Shown here: piece after piece, positions 44,200 through 53,571 of the stretch | Layout: each line of letters begins with the position of its first letter | How positions within the stretch are numbered: position 1 is the first letter of the stretch | Assembly: GCF_002029255.1 (NCBI RefSeq) | Contig: NZ_MZGT01000002.1 | Span: 62,001 to 126,000, forward strand | Length of the DNA: 64,000 nt | Direction of reading: 5' to 3' | From: Clostridium chromiireducens | Lineage (GTDB): Bacteria; Bacillota; Clostridia; Clostridiales; Clostridiaceae | Position numbers and translations under genes: made by a program | Notes under the pieces: model-generated | Databases searched by the model: none | The model's input: the letters and a program-made list of their open reading frames with translations, nothing else | Told to the model about the DNA's origin: nothing

Positions 44200-46887
44200 T
44201 TATTCACCTTCATTCAATGAAGGTTCAGTATTAAGTAATAGATTCATTAAATAGCAAACTTCATCATCGGATATATCTATTTTATATTTAGCACTTATAA
44301 AAGATAAATTCTCTCTAATTATATTATATAAATTGATGTTTTCAGCTATATAACTATCTTTTTCAGGATAATTCGCTTGATTATCTTCATTTCTTAATTT
44401 ACCTACAACAAATGATAAGTGAAGTACAAAACCAACAGTGTTTTCATCTGGTAGCTTAATTGAAAGTGTATCTTGTAGTGTATTTAAGAAATAGGTTACA
44501 TCACGATACAGTTCAACACTATCTATATTATATATATTCTCCTTTATGATTCTTGGAATATTAATCATAGTTGTTTTAGAATCTATTGCAGCTTGTAATT
44601 CTTTTAGTACATCCATATTAAACACTTCATACATTGTATATTGTTTTAATGGCGAGTCTACAGGGAAAGATGATACAATAAATAATATCTCATTTTGCTT
44701 CTGAAGATTAATTATCTTTTGCTTAAAATATTTTTTATCTAAACAATTTAAACACACAATTTCAAAGTAATCCTTATTAATCCTAAGGTTACTAAGTAAG
44801 AAGTTCTTAATTGCAATTGCAGCACCTTCACCAGTCAGGCAAGCTGTTACTATTAAAACCTTATCTGAGTCTTCAGAAGTAGTGTTTATATTTTTATGCA
44901 TTTCCACATAAGAATTTACCATTAATACATCATTATAAATTTCATCTAAAGACGACCCAATAAGTGCTTTTCTAGCAGCCTCTAATACATGAAGGGTTGA
45001 AACAAGAGAAATTACTTTAATATCAACTTGGAATTCTTTTTTTATGACATCTGCAAATGTTGTTAAAGATCCCATATCAACTAGCAATAAATAACCAGAT
45101 GAAGTTGGATTTTCTTGAATACCAATTTTTAGTTTTTCTAATACTTTTGATGGAGCAACATCTATTGGAGCATTTATTGGGATTATATAATTCTCTCCAA
45201 GCAGTTTGTTAGAAACATCAGCCATGGAAGTTGCAGTAGATTCTCCATGAGCAATTAGAATAACTTTCACCTTATCTTGAGATGTATCATTAAAGGTATT
45301 GTCTGGTATTAGAAATAGTGTTAAATATCCAGCTTCATCTATTGGAATTGATTTATTAATAGTATTTTCTATAATTTCTTTAACTTCAAGTGCAACATTA
45401 AACTCTGCAGGATAAAGATCTTTTATTTTATTCAAATTAGTGTTTATTATTATTTTGTCATTGTTTATTCTGTTAATTAGTGTGTTAATATGCAAGGCAA
45501 AAGCGGTGTATAAATTACTGTCAAACTCTACAGGGAGTTTTCGAGTTAAATGACTTACTATGCTGTCAATGCACTTTAATATATCTTCGTCAATAATAGT
45601 TAACAAGTTTTGTTTGCTTGTTTCCTCGGATACTTCTGAATTATTTTTGTTAAAATGCTTTGCTATATCCTTTTCAAGAATATTTTCAATATCAATATCT
45701 GAGATTTCTAAAGATTTTAGCTTTTCAAGTTTACTTTCTATAAAGTTATAGATTGTATTATCTCCATTATTAAATATAGTGTTTGTGTCTTCAGTGGAGC
45801 CATTGAATCTAAAATATTCAATTTCTTCGCTCATAAGTTTATTCCATAAAACTCTATGTTCTTTCTCTTTATAAAGACCTTCTTTAATATAATGAGGTAG
45901 AGCCTTACTATGGATTCTTACATCACGTCTTATATTTGTTAGAAATTCCGAATATGCTTTTGCACAAAGCAACTGAACATCACTCTTCAATTGACCTATA
46001 TTATTAGGACAATCATAAGAAAGTAGTGCTCTAAGAGAGTTCAATGATACATATATTTCTTTATTTAAACGAATACTCTCATATTTAAAGAAGCTTTTAA
46101 TTAAGAATAACCTTTCATCCAAAGTTCTTTCTTTTAGAGAGGGAATATTAATAACAAGAGGAATTCTTCTGGTAAAAGTGTTCAACAAAGCAGAGTTTGG
46201 ATCTTCAGTTGTAGCTGAGATTATTAATACATCGGATTTTCTGGTTTCGGAATCACCGATACGTCTGAAAGTACCTGTATCTAAAAATATAAAGAGAGCT
46301 TCCTGACCTTCAGGAGGCAATCTATGAATTTCGTCTAAAAATAAAATCCCACCATTAGCTTCTTCTATTAATCCAACCTTATCTGACTCGGCTCCAGTAT
46401 AAGCACCTTTTTTTACTCCAAAAAGCTGAGAAGTCAAAAGTTGAGGATTATTAGTATAATCTGCACAGTTAAACACTATAAAAGGAGAATTTTCTGTTTT
46501 TACTTTCATTTCTAAAGCATAATTGTGCATAAGAGAAGCAAACATAGACTTACCTACACCTGTCCCACCTAATATCAAACAGTTCATGCCTTTAGGTGGA
46601 TATAGTATAGCAGCTTTAGCTTGTTCAACAGAATCCTTAAGTGAAACATTATTTTTAGCTAATAAATCTAATTGAGACTCATTATTTTGTATTTTGTTTT
46701 CTGAAAGAAAAAACAATACGGGCCTGCCAATTGATTTATATAATTTACCTTCTTTGCAGAGCTCGTTTAACTCATGACTTAAATTTGCTCTAGTCATATT
46801 AACTAGCGGCGCTAGTGTTTTAGTATCTATACCTTCTGAAGAATTTAATTGTAGAAGTTTTTGATAAACTAAATCTTTTTTAGTCAT
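44200..46887 (-). CDS. celR: LevR/CelR-type sigma-54 activator with PTS regulation domains
   Basis: An 895-residue enhancer-binding activator for the PTS operon divergent from it. Domains in order: winged helix (about 1-65); AAA+ sigma-54 domain (about 80-330) with Walker A GGTGVGKS, GAYTGA in place of GAFTGA and Walker B GGILFLDEIH; a first PRD with His in LHINTLI; an EIIA-Man-like domain with His in LIAHGES; an EIIB-like segment with Cys in TACLTGEG; and a last PRD with His in VLHLSF. PTS phosphorylation of these His residues should tune activity by sugar supply. The ATG at 46887 follows AGGAGG; an upstream in-frame ATG at 46947 does not. CelR of C. acetobutylicum is a described regulator of this type. 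Confidence 0.93.
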   Translation of the reverse strand: MTKKDLVYQKLLQLNSSEGIDTKTLAPLVNMTRANLSHELNELCKEGKLYKSIGRPVLFFLSENKIQNNESQLDLLAKNNVSLKDSVEQAKAAILYPPKGMNCLILGGTGVGKSMFASLMHNYALEMKVKTENSPFIVFNCADYTNNPQLLTSQLFGVKKGAYTGAESDKVGLIEEANGGILFLDEIHRLPPEGQEALFIFLDTGTFRRIGDSETRKSDVLIISATTEDPNSALLNTFTRRIPLVINIPSLKERTLDERLFLIKSFFKYESIRLNKEIYVSLNSLRALLSYDCPNNIGQLKSDVQLLCAKAYSEFLTNIRRDVRIHSKALPHYIKEGLYKEKEHRVLWNKLMSEEIEYFRFNGSTEDTNTIFNNGDNTIYNFIESKLEKLKSLEISDIDIENILEKDIAKHFNKNNSEVSEETSKQNLLTIIDEDILKCIDSIVSHLTRKLPVEFDSNLYTAFALHINTLINRINNDKIIINTNLNKIKDLYPAEFNVALEVKEIIENTINKSIPIDEAGYLTLFLIPDNTFNDTSQDKVKVILIAHGESTATSMADVSNKLLGENYIIPINAPIDVAPSKVLEKLKIGIQENPTSSGYLLLVDMGSLTTFADVIKKEFQVDIKVISLVSTLHVLEAARKALIGSSLDEIYNDVLMVNSYVEMHKNINTTSEDSDKVLIVTACLTGEGAAIAIKNFLLSNLRINKDYFEIVCLNCLDKKYFKQKIINLQKQNEILFIVSSFPVDSPLKQYTMYEVFNMDVLKELQAAIDSKTTMINIPRIIKENIYNIDSVELYRDVTYFLNTLQDTLSIKLPDENTVGFVLHLSFVVGKLRNEDNQANYPEKDSYIAENINLYNIIRENLSFISAKYKIDISDDEVCYLMNLLLNTEPSLNEGE

Positions 46888-46894
46888 TATATAT

Positions 46895-46900
46895 CCTCCT
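46895..46900 (-). promoter_or_regulatory. Ribosome binding site fixing the activator start
   Basis: AGGAGG on the - strand sits 7 bases before the ATG at 46887. The longer frame from 46947 has nothing similar, and would place its first codons inside the dyad at 46941. Confidence 0.7.
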
Positions 46901-46940
46901 ATATAAAATTTAATTTGTAGATAACGTGATAGATTAAACA

Positions 46941-46962
46941 TTTTCATACACTATAATGAAAA
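46941..46962. promoter_or_regulatory. Upstream activator dyad 1
   Basis: TTTTCAT and ATGAAAA are perfect complements with an 8-base spacer. The same TTTTCATACA start recurs at 47028, which suggests two sites for the sigma-54 activator. This one also overlaps the activator's own leader. Confidence 0.55.
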
Positions 46963-47020
46963 TTATGGAATGGGTTCATAATTATAGTAAAAAAATATAA
47001 TTATAAACAAACATTATTTC

Positions 47021-47062
47021 TATAGTGTTTTCATACAGTTTGAAAAATATTCAAACACTATA
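47021..47062. promoter_or_regulatory. Upstream activator dyad 2
   Basis: TATAGTGTTT and AAACACTATA are perfect complements with a 22-base spacer that itself holds TTTTCA...TGAAAA. It lies about 210 bases upstream of the sigma-54 promoter, the usual distance for an enhancer of a LevR-type protein. A 12-base part, TAGTGTTTTCAT, recurs inverted at 47703-47714. Confidence 0.65.
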
Positions 47063-47268
47063 TATAATTATAAAACACTAACTGGATTAAGTAAACACAT
47101 ATCTTGAAATAAACAAAATATATATTTTGAGATAAATAAAAGTTATGTCTTTTTAAAAGGATTATGGTAGCTATTTTGCTTGCAAGTGTTGAAATACCTA
47201 GATTTATAGAAAATAGATAAGTTTTAAACAGTAAAAAAATAAAAAAAAATAAAATAATTAGTAGTGTT

Positions 47269-47284
47269 TGGCACGGGTATTGCT
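47269..47284 (+). promoter_or_regulatory. Sigma-54 promoter of the PTS operon
   Basis: TGGCACGGGTATTGCT matches the -24/-12 consensus TGGCACNNNNNTTGCW exactly, with GG and GC ten bases apart. It lies 47 bases before the EIIA start. No sigma-A promoter of similar quality is seen in the gap. Confidence 0.93.
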
Positions 47285-47330
47285 ATATATAATAGCATAA
47301 GGCAATAAAGCATGAATTGGAGGAGTAGAA

Positions 47331-47651
47331 ATGGATCAATTAGAAATGGCAATAATGAATATCATAATTAATGCGGGAGATTGCAAAAATCACGCTTACA
47401 TGGCACTTGGCATGGTAAACGAAGGAAAATATGAAGAGGCTGAAGAGGAAATGCAATTAGCTAATGATGCATTAGCAAAAGCACATGATTCACAAACAGA
47501 AATGCTTCAAAAAGAAGCTGCGGGAGAAAAAGTAGAATTATCAATATTGTTTGTTCATGCACAAGATCATTTAATGACATCAATAACAGAAAAGAATTTA
47601 ATCGAACAAATTATTGAGTTAAGAAAAGTTGTAAACACTTTAGTTAAATAA
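47331..47651 (+). CDS. celC: PTS cellobiose/lactose-type EIIA component
   Basis: A 106-residue soluble phosphocarrier of the Lac/Chb PTS family. The phospho-acceptor is His76 in FVHAQDHLM, with Asp79 as the expected metal ligand of the trimer. The helical content and length match EIIA-Chb. It is the first gene of the sigma-54-dependent operon, with a strong ribosome site (GGAGGAG). It passes phosphate from HPr to the EIIB encoded next. The likely sugar is cellobiose or a related beta-glucoside, from the neighbouring 6-phospho-beta-glucosidases. Confidence 0.93.
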   Translation: MDQLEMAIMNIIINAGDCKNHAYMALGMVNEGKYEEAEEEMQLANDALAKAHDSQTEMLQKEAAGEKVELSILFVHAQDHLMTSITEKNLIEQIIELRKVVNTLVK

Positions 47652-47801
47652 TACTTAAAAAACTATAAGAATTATTCAAGACAAACTACACCTGTAAATG
47701 TTATGAAAACACTAATACGATAAATATATTTTTAAAATAAACACAAAATTATAAATATATATTCAAATTATGTAATTAAAATTAATAAGGAGGACAAAGA
47801 T

Positions 47802-48110
47802 ATGGTTACAATCAAATTATTCTGCGCATCAGGAATGTCAACAAGCGTTTTAGTTAATAAGATGAAGGAAGCAGCTAAAGCTAAGGGGGTAGATGCAGAA
47901 ATTATAGCATTTCCAGAAGCTCAAATGGATAAACATTTAGAAAGTATGGATGTTGCCTTACTTGGACCACAAGTTGGATATACTTTAGGAAAGGCAAAGA
48001 AACTTTGTGATCCAAAAGGAATTCCAGTAGAAGTAATTCCAATGGTTGATTATGGAATGATGAATGGAGCTAAGGTTTTAGATTTGGCATTAAACTTAAT
48101 TAAAAAGTAG
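47802..48110 (+). CDS. celA: PTS cellobiose-type EIIB component
   Basis: A 102-residue soluble EIIB of the Lac/Chb family. The phospho-acceptor is Cys8 in the P-loop FCASGMSTSVL. The rest, including LLGPQVGYTLGKAKK, follows the family pattern. It takes phosphate from EIIA and passes it to the sugar on EIIC. The gap to EIIA (150 bases) holds an inverted copy of 12 bases of the upstream activator site (47703-47714). Ribosome site AAGGAGGAC. Confidence 0.93.
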   Translation: MVTIKLFCASGMSTSVLVNKMKEAAKAKGVDAEIIAFPEAQMDKHLESMDVALLGPQVGYTLGKAKKLCDPKGIPVEVIPMVDYGMMNGAKVLDLALNLIKK

Positions 48111-48378
48111 AAACACTTGTTGTTTTATATACTATAGAATTAACATGATAATCCTAAAGCTTTTATAATAACAGATGTTTAATAAAATTTTTTGATGATA
48201 AGAAAAACATTAAATTATAGTAATAGAACATGTGTTATATAAAAGTAGATCAGAAGAAAAGGATTACTTTATTAAAATTATAATTAATAACTAAACTTAA
48301 AGCGGTAATAATAGCAAATTTTTATTTGTAATTATTCATATTATAATCAGATTTTAATTTTTAAGGGGGAATTTTATT

Positions 48379-49716
48379 ATGTCAATGAGTCAAACGTTGA
48401 ACGAAAAAGTAATACCAGTAGTTATGAAATTCGTTAATCTTAAAGGGATTCAAGCATTAAAAGATGGTGTTTTATACACAATGCCATTACAAATAATAGG
48501 ATCTTTGTTCCTATTAATAGCTTGCTTTCCAGTAAAAGCATTTACTGATTTTATGACTGCTACATTTGGAGCGGGATGGACTGATCCATTATTTAAAATT
48601 CAAGGTAATACAATGAATATTATGGCACTTGTTTCTGTTATTTCGATTGCTTATGTTTATGCAAAGAATGAGGGCTTTGAGCCTTTATCAGCTGGAGTAA
48701 TGTCATTATCTGTATTCTTAATTACAACTTCTGATAGCGTTGCATTTACTCCAGAAGGAACAAAAGACGTATTCCAAGTTGGTGGCGTTATTCCAAAAGG
48801 TTGGACTGGCGGTCAAGGTATGGTTACTGCAATTATAATTGGTTTAGTTGTTGGTGCTACTTATTCATGGTTCATGAGTAAAGACATCAGAATTAAGATG
48901 CCTGAAGGTGTTCCAGCTGGTGTAGTTTCAGCATTCTCAGCCTTGATTCCAGCAGCAGTGATGTTTACAGCAGCAGGAATTATTTATGCGGCACTAAAAT
49001 GGGGATTAAATACAACATTTGTTGAATTAATTTACAAAGTTATTCAAACACCACTACAAGGTGTATCAGATTCACTAGGCGGAGTTATAGTTATAGCATT
49101 CTGTATTCCATTCTTATGGTGGTTTGGTGTTCACGGTGCAACTATTATGTCTGGTATAGTTGGAAGCTTATTAGGAGCAAATATGTTAGCTAATGCAGAA
49201 CTTCAAAAAGCAGGAACTTTAGATCTTGCACATGGAGCTCATATAGTAACTTCTCAATTCTATGATAACTTTATCAATATGGCAGGTTCTGGACATACTC
49301 TTGGTTTTGTTCTTTGTATGTTATTGTTTGCAAAATCAGCACAATTTAGACAATTAGGTAAATTAGCAGTAACACCAAACTTATTCAATATAAATGAACC
49401 AGTTTTATTTGGTACTCCAGTAGTAATGAATCCAATCATGGCTGTACCATTCATAGCTTGTCCAATAATAACAGCAGTATTAATGTATCTTGCAATTGCA
49501 AGTGGATTACTTGCACCAATGGGAGGAGTAACTCCACCTTGGACAGTTCCACCAATTATCTCAGGTCTATTAATAGGTGGTATTCCATATGCATTAGCAC
49601 AATTGGTTATATTAGCAATAGATACAGCTATATATCTTCCATTCTTTAAGAAAGCAGATGCTATGGCTTATGCTGATGAATTAGCTGCTCAACAATCACA
49701 TGGTGTTGAAGCTTAA
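48379..49716 (+). CDS. celB: PTS cellobiose-type EIIC permease
   Basis: A 445-residue membrane permease of the Lac/Chb PTS family with about ten hydrophobic segments. The WWFGVHGATIMSGIVGSLL stretch, the conserved Glu in NLFNINEPVLFGTPVVMNP and the PPWTVPPIISG segment are family marks of sugar-binding EIIC. It imports and phosphorylates beta-glucosides together with EIIA and EIIB. It starts 268 bases after EIIB, a long gap without an evident terminator or promoter, so co-transcription from the sigma-54 promoter is likely but not certain. It ends at a strong terminator. Confidence 0.94.
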   Translation: MSMSQTLNEKVIPVVMKFVNLKGIQALKDGVLYTMPLQIIGSLFLLIACFPVKAFTDFMTATFGAGWTDPLFKIQGNTMNIMALVSVISIAYVYAKNEGFEPLSAGVMSLSVFLITTSDSVAFTPEGTKDVFQVGGVIPKGWTGGQGMVTAIIIGLVVGATYSWFMSKDIRIKMPEGVPAGVVSAFSALIPAAVMFTAAGIIYAALKWGLNTTFVELIYKVIQTPLQGVSDSLGGVIVIAFCIPFLWWFGVHGATIMSGIVGSLLGANMLANAELQKAGTLDLAHGAHIVTSQFYDNFINMAGSGHTLGFVLCMLLFAKSAQFRQLGKLAVTPNLFNINEPVLFGTPVVMNPIMAVPFIACPIITAVLMYLAIASGLLAPMGGVTPPWTVPPIISGLLIGGIPYALAQLVILAIDTAIYLPFFKKADAMAYADELAAQQSHGVEA

Positions 49717-49781
49717 TAAAATTAATTAGCCCTTTTATTAACAATTTAAAAATATATAAACTGAATATTTCGATGAATTAG

Positions 49782-49827
49782 AAAAAGACTTGGCATTTAT
49801 ATAGATGCTAAGTCTTTTTCCTTTTTT
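49782..49827 (+). terminator. Terminator of the PTS operon
   Basis: AAAAAGACTTGGCAT pairs with ATGCTAAGTCTTTTT with one mismatch around an 8-base loop, then CCTTTTTT. The rest of the 336-base gap to 50053 is AT-rich without a clear promoter. Confidence 0.9.
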
Positions 49828-50052
49828 GGGATTTTTATCATTATTTTTAATGAACATATTGAGTTGAACATAGAACAGTGCTAAACTAAAATTGTTCATA
49901 AAATGAACTGAATGAAATTCCAATGAAAGGAAAAGTAAAAATAAGTACATAAAGAATATTTTTAATTAAGTGTATAACTAATTTGATAAAGAGTTTGATT
50001 TTGCTACTTATAGTATATTTCAAATTGAATAATAAATTATGGGGGTAATTTA

Positions 50053-51372
50053 ATGAATAATATTATTAAAAAGATTTTTTCCGTTGGTTTAGTTTTAATG
50101 ATATCAGGAAGCCTAATATCTTGTGGAGGAGTGAGTAAAAGAGAAGTAAAGAAAACTGCTAATGGAAAGGTTGAAGTTGAATATTGGTATGGTCTTGGGG
50201 GGAAACTTGATGAAAATATGCAAAAAATAATTGCTGATTTTAATAAATCTCAAGATAAGTATGAAGTTAAGGGAGTAGCACAAGAAGATTACAAGACTAC
50301 ATTTAAGAATTTACAAGCTGGAATAGCAGCTAAGAAAAGTCCAGCACTTGCTTTATTAGAAGGCGATAAAGTTTATATGCTTGCTAATAAAGGGTTATTA
50401 ACAAATATAAATGATTATACAAGTAAAGATACAGATTTTAAAGAAGAAAACTATTTAGAATCATTTTTAGAAACTGGGAAAAAAGACGGTAAGCTATATG
50501 CATTCCCTATATATGGTACAACACAACTTTTATACTATAATAAGCAGGCCTTTAAAGATGCAGGAATTACTGAAGAATCATTGAAAACATGGACAGGAGT
50601 CGCAGAAGCAGCTAAGAAACTTACTAAAAAAGATGGAACAGAAGTTTCATACTATGGATGGGAACCTATGTGGGGTGAAGATAATTTAATTGATGCTGCC
50701 TTAAGCAATGGTGGAAAAATATTAAGTGATGACGGAAAACAAGTACTAATTAATTCAGAGGAATGGGTTGAGTCTTGGGATAGCTTTAGAAAGTGGATTC
50801 ATGAAGATAAAATTATGAGAATTCATTCAGGTGGACAAGGTTGGGAATATTGGTATGCAACAGTTGATGATGCTATGAAGGATAAGGCAGCTGGATATAC
50901 TGGGTCATCAGGAGATCAAGGGGATCTTGATTTTAATAAATTAGGTGCATATGAGCAGCCAGCGTTTAAAGAAGGTAAGCAAGCAAAACCAATTGCAGAA
51001 GCAAGACTTTTAGCTATTCCAAGTGGAGTTAGTGATGAAGAAAAACAAGGTGCATATGAATTTATTAAATATTTTACATCAGTAAAGGTTAGTGCTGAAT
51101 GGGCAATAGATTCTGGATATATTTCAGTAAATAAAGGTAGTGCATCTACACCAGAATTTATAGATTATGTAAAGAAAAATCCTCAAGCAGCAGTTCCAGC
51201 CACTCAAGCAACTCATGCTACAAAAGTATTTATAGATCCTACAGATGGAAAGATTATTGATGCACTTAAAAATGCAGCTGATAAAGTGGAAATAGAAAAT
51301 GTACCTGCTAAAGAAGCTTTAGATGAAGCTCAAAAAATTGCACAAGAAGCACTTAACTCAGTTAACAAGTAA
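50053..51372 (+). CDS. Sugar ABC transporter substrate-binding lipoprotein (second importer)
   Basis: A 439-residue extracellular lipoprotein. The signal peptide ends in the lipobox SLISCG (Cys at about residue 24). The mature part is a family 1 sugar-binding fold (VEVEYWYGLGGKLDENMQ, AFPIYGTTQLLYYNKQAFKD). It resembles glycerol-3-phosphate/oligosaccharide binders of the UgpB type. It precedes two permease genes and differs strongly from the binding protein at 3373, so a different ligand is expected. The nearest catabolic genes are the beta-glucoside PTS set and a surface-polysaccharide cluster, which do not define the ligand. Confidence 0.92.
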   Translation: MNNIIKKIFSVGLVLMISGSLISCGGVSKREVKKTANGKVEVEYWYGLGGKLDENMQKIIADFNKSQDKYEVKGVAQEDYKTTFKNLQAGIAAKKSPALALLEGDKVYMLANKGLLTNINDYTSKDTDFKEENYLESFLETGKKDGKLYAFPIYGTTQLLYYNKQAFKDAGITEESLKTWTGVAEAAKKLTKKDGTEVSYYGWEPMWGEDNLIDAALSNGGKILSDDGKQVLINSEEWVESWDSFRKWIHEDKIMRIHSGGQGWEYWYATVDDAMKDKAAGYTGSSGDQGDLDFNKLGAYEQPAFKEGKQAKPIAEARLLAIPSGVSDEEKQGAYEFIKYFTSVKVSAEWAIDSGYISVNKGSASTPEFIDYVKKNPQAAVPATQATHATKVFIDPTDGKIIDALKNAADKVEIENVPAKEALDEAQKIAQEALNSVNK

Positions 51373-51382
51373 CGCTTAGAAG

Positions 51383-51485
51383 TTAACAGTTAAGGAACAA
51401 AACCCAAAGGGATTTTGAAGAGAATTTTAGAATTCTTATTATGAAAAGCCTTTAAGGCTTTTCATACACAATTGTTAACTGTTAA
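51383..51485. repeat. Nested-hairpin intergenic element, copy 2
   Basis: TTAACAGTTAA at 51383 and its complement at 51475 form the ends. Between them lie three hairpins: an imperfect CCC/GGG-based one at 51399-51416, AGAATT/AATTCT at 51421-51436, and ATGAAAAGCC/GGCTTTTCAT at 51441-51465. The GAAAAGCC...GGCTTTTC hairpin is shared with the element at 17987. It lies between a binding-protein gene and its permeases, where it may lower permease expression. Confidence 0.75.
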
Positions 51486-51499
51486 TTGAATAAGGGGGT

Positions 51500-52402
51500 G
51501 TGACATCGGTGGAGATTAAGAGTAGTATTAAGAGAAAAATTAATAAAAACTTATGTGTATTAATGTTTATTTTACCAGCTGTAATTCCACTTGGAGTATT
51601 TTGGATATGGCCAATGATAAAAGCTATTTTTATGAGTTTTACTGACTGGGATTATATGAGTTCAACTTATAATATGGTTGGTTCTAATAATTATATAGCT
51701 TTGTTTGCAGATAAAGCATTTTATAGTGCATTAAAAAATACATTTGTATTTACTATGGGAACCTTAGTGCCAACAATAGTTGGAGGGCTGGTTATTGCCA
51801 TGGTATTGAAAAATAATATTAAAGGGTCTGCTTTATATAAAGCCATAATATTTTCTCCATGGATTACGCCAACAGTAGCTATATCTATAGTGTGGAGTTG
51901 GATTTTTGAACCTAAATATGGTTTTGCTAATTATATATTACAATTCTTAAATTTGCCGAAATTACAATGGTTGCAGAGTTCAGATACAGCAATGATATCT
52001 GTTATAATTGTTACGGTTTGGAAAGGCTTTGGCTGGGCTATGGTATTTTATTTAACAGCTTTAGAAAAGGTACCAAGCCATTTATATGAAGCGGCAGCGA
52101 TTGATGGAGCTAATAATTGGAATAAGTTTGTAAGTATAACTCTACCACTTATATCACCAACTACATTTTTCTTAAGTATAATAACAACAATTAATTCACT
52201 TCAAGCCTATGATCAAATTCAGGTTTTGACGCAAGGGGGGCCAGCAGGAAGTACAAGAACTATACTATATATGTACTATCAAACTGCTTTTGAAAATTTT
52301 AATATGGGTCAGGCAACTGCTATGGCAACTGTGATATTAATTATAATAGCTATGCTTGCAGGAATTCAATTTATTGCTTCAAAGAAATGGGTTCATTATT
52401 AA
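51500..52402 (+). CDS. Sugar ABC transporter permease (UgpA/MalF type, second importer)
   Basis: A 300-residue membrane subunit with six predicted membrane segments. The EAA coupling motif is EAAAIDGANNWNKFVSI, and the QVLTQGGPAGSTRT stretch is typical of UgpA-type permeases. Starts at GTG 51500 and GTG 51509 are both possible; the second lies better spaced from the GGGGG ribosome site at 51494. The separation from the binding-protein gene by a hairpin element suggests differential expression. No ATPase gene accompanies it. Confidence 0.93.
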   Translation: MTSVEIKSSIKRKINKNLCVLMFILPAVIPLGVFWIWPMIKAIFMSFTDWDYMSSTYNMVGSNNYIALFADKAFYSALKNTFVFTMGTLVPTIVGGLVIAMVLKNNIKGSALYKAIIFSPWITPTVAISIVWSWIFEPKYGFANYILQFLNLPKLQWLQSSDTAMISVIIVTVWKGFGWAMVFYLTALEKVPSHLYEAAAIDGANNWNKFVSITLPLISPTTFFLSIITTINSLQAYDQIQVLTQGGPAGSTRTILYMYYQTAFENFNMGQATAMATVILIIIAMLAGIQFIASKKWVHY

Positions 52403-52463
52403 ATTTAATAGAATAATAAGTAGAAAATATTTATTTAGATTTAAAGAGAGGGAATATAAAGTA

Positions 52464-53372
52464 GTGGATATAAATGTTAAAAAGAATCTTGAAGAAATAG
52501 AAGATTTAGAGATGAATTTAGAAATTATAAATAAACCAAGTGCATCAGAGATTATAGCAAATGGTATAAGACATTGTATATTAATTGGTATAAGTATTAT
52601 TACATTTTTCCCTTTTCTATGGATGATAAGCAGTGCACTAAAAACAAAGGATGAAGTATTTAATTTTCCTCCAGTATTAATTCCAGCAGTACCGCAATGG
52701 AATAATTTTATACAGGTATTTAAAGAAGCACCTTTTGCAGTATATCTTGGAAATAGCTTTTTTGTTGCATCTATAGAGGTTATATTTCAGATTATAAGTG
52801 CAGCTATGATTGCATATGCTTTAACTCAATTCAAATTTAAAGGCAAGAAAATTTTATTTGCAGTAGTAATGGGGACATATATGCTGCCTTCAGCAGTAAC
52901 ATATGTTCCATGTTACATGATACTTGCAGATATAAATTTAATTGATACATTAATTGGACTTATAATAAGCAATTTAGCAAATGTATTTGGAATATTCTTA
53001 ATAAGACAGGCATTTATGCAAATAGATAGAAGTTTAGTAGAAGCAGCAAGAATGGATGGTGCCTCTCACTTGAAAATATTATTAAAGATTATGTTCCCAT
53101 TAACGAAACCAACTTTTATAACATTTGGATTGATTAGTTTTGTAACATATTATAATGAATATATGTATCCATCTCTAATAACTAAAAGTCCAGAAAAGTT
53201 TTTAGTTTCAGCGGGGCTTAGGCAGTTTTTTATACAAGGAGGAGCCTATGGAATAAAGTGGCCAGAGATAATGGCTGCAAGCACACTTACTGTATTGCCT
53301 CTATTAATTTTATTTTTAATTGCCCAGAAGTGGTTTATGCAAGGTGTGAATGATAGTGGTGTAAAAGGATAG
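52464..53372 (+). CDS. Sugar ABC transporter permease (UgpE/MalG type, second importer)
   Basis: A 302-residue membrane subunit with six predicted membrane segments, an EAA motif EAARMDGASHLKILLKI and the tail KWFMQGVNDSGVKG of this permease type. The open frame reaches back to 52356, overlapping the previous gene by 47 bases, but the extra residues are unlike the family. The GTG at 52464 has the ribosome site AGAGAGGGAA about ten bases away, so it is preferred. The gene closes the importer operon and is followed by a terminator. Confidence 0.92.
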   Translation: MDINVKKNLEEIEDLEMNLEIINKPSASEIIANGIRHCILIGISIITFFPFLWMISSALKTKDEVFNFPPVLIPAVPQWNNFIQVFKEAPFAVYLGNSFFVASIEVIFQIISAAMIAYALTQFKFKGKKILFAVVMGTYMLPSAVTYVPCYMILADINLIDTLIGLIISNLANVFGIFLIRQAFMQIDRSLVEAARMDGASHLKILLKIMFPLTKPTFITFGLISFVTYYNEYMYPSLITKSPEKFLVSAGLRQFFIQGGAYGIKWPEIMAASTLTVLPLLILFLIAQKWFMQGVNDSGVKG

Positions 53373-53401
53373 ATAAATAGAAACTAATTTGAATAATATA
53401 T

Positions 53402-53448
53402 AAACTGTCTTAAATTTAGATGAATTTCTAAGGAGAGACAGTTTTTTT
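53402..53448 (+). terminator. Terminator of the second importer operon
   Basis: AAACTGTCT and AGACAGTTT arms enclose a partly paired AT-rich loop and continue into a T run. Confidence 0.8.
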
Positions 53449-53449
53449 G

Positions 53450-53458
53450 TGGTATAAT
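53450..53458 (+). promoter_or_regulatory. Extended -10 promoter before the polysaccharide cluster
   Basis: TGGTATAAT is an extended -10 box directly after the terminator tail. The same TGTGGTATAATTA string occurs at 60328. No good -35 box is seen, as is usual for extended -10 promoters. Confidence 0.55.
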
Positions 53459-53571
53459 TAAACAAGGATTTATTGTATTAATATGTATTATAAAATAATA
53501 AGCCAATATGTTTAATTATTTGGTATATTATTTTATTTGATGTGCGCATAATTTGAAAGGAATGACTAAAT

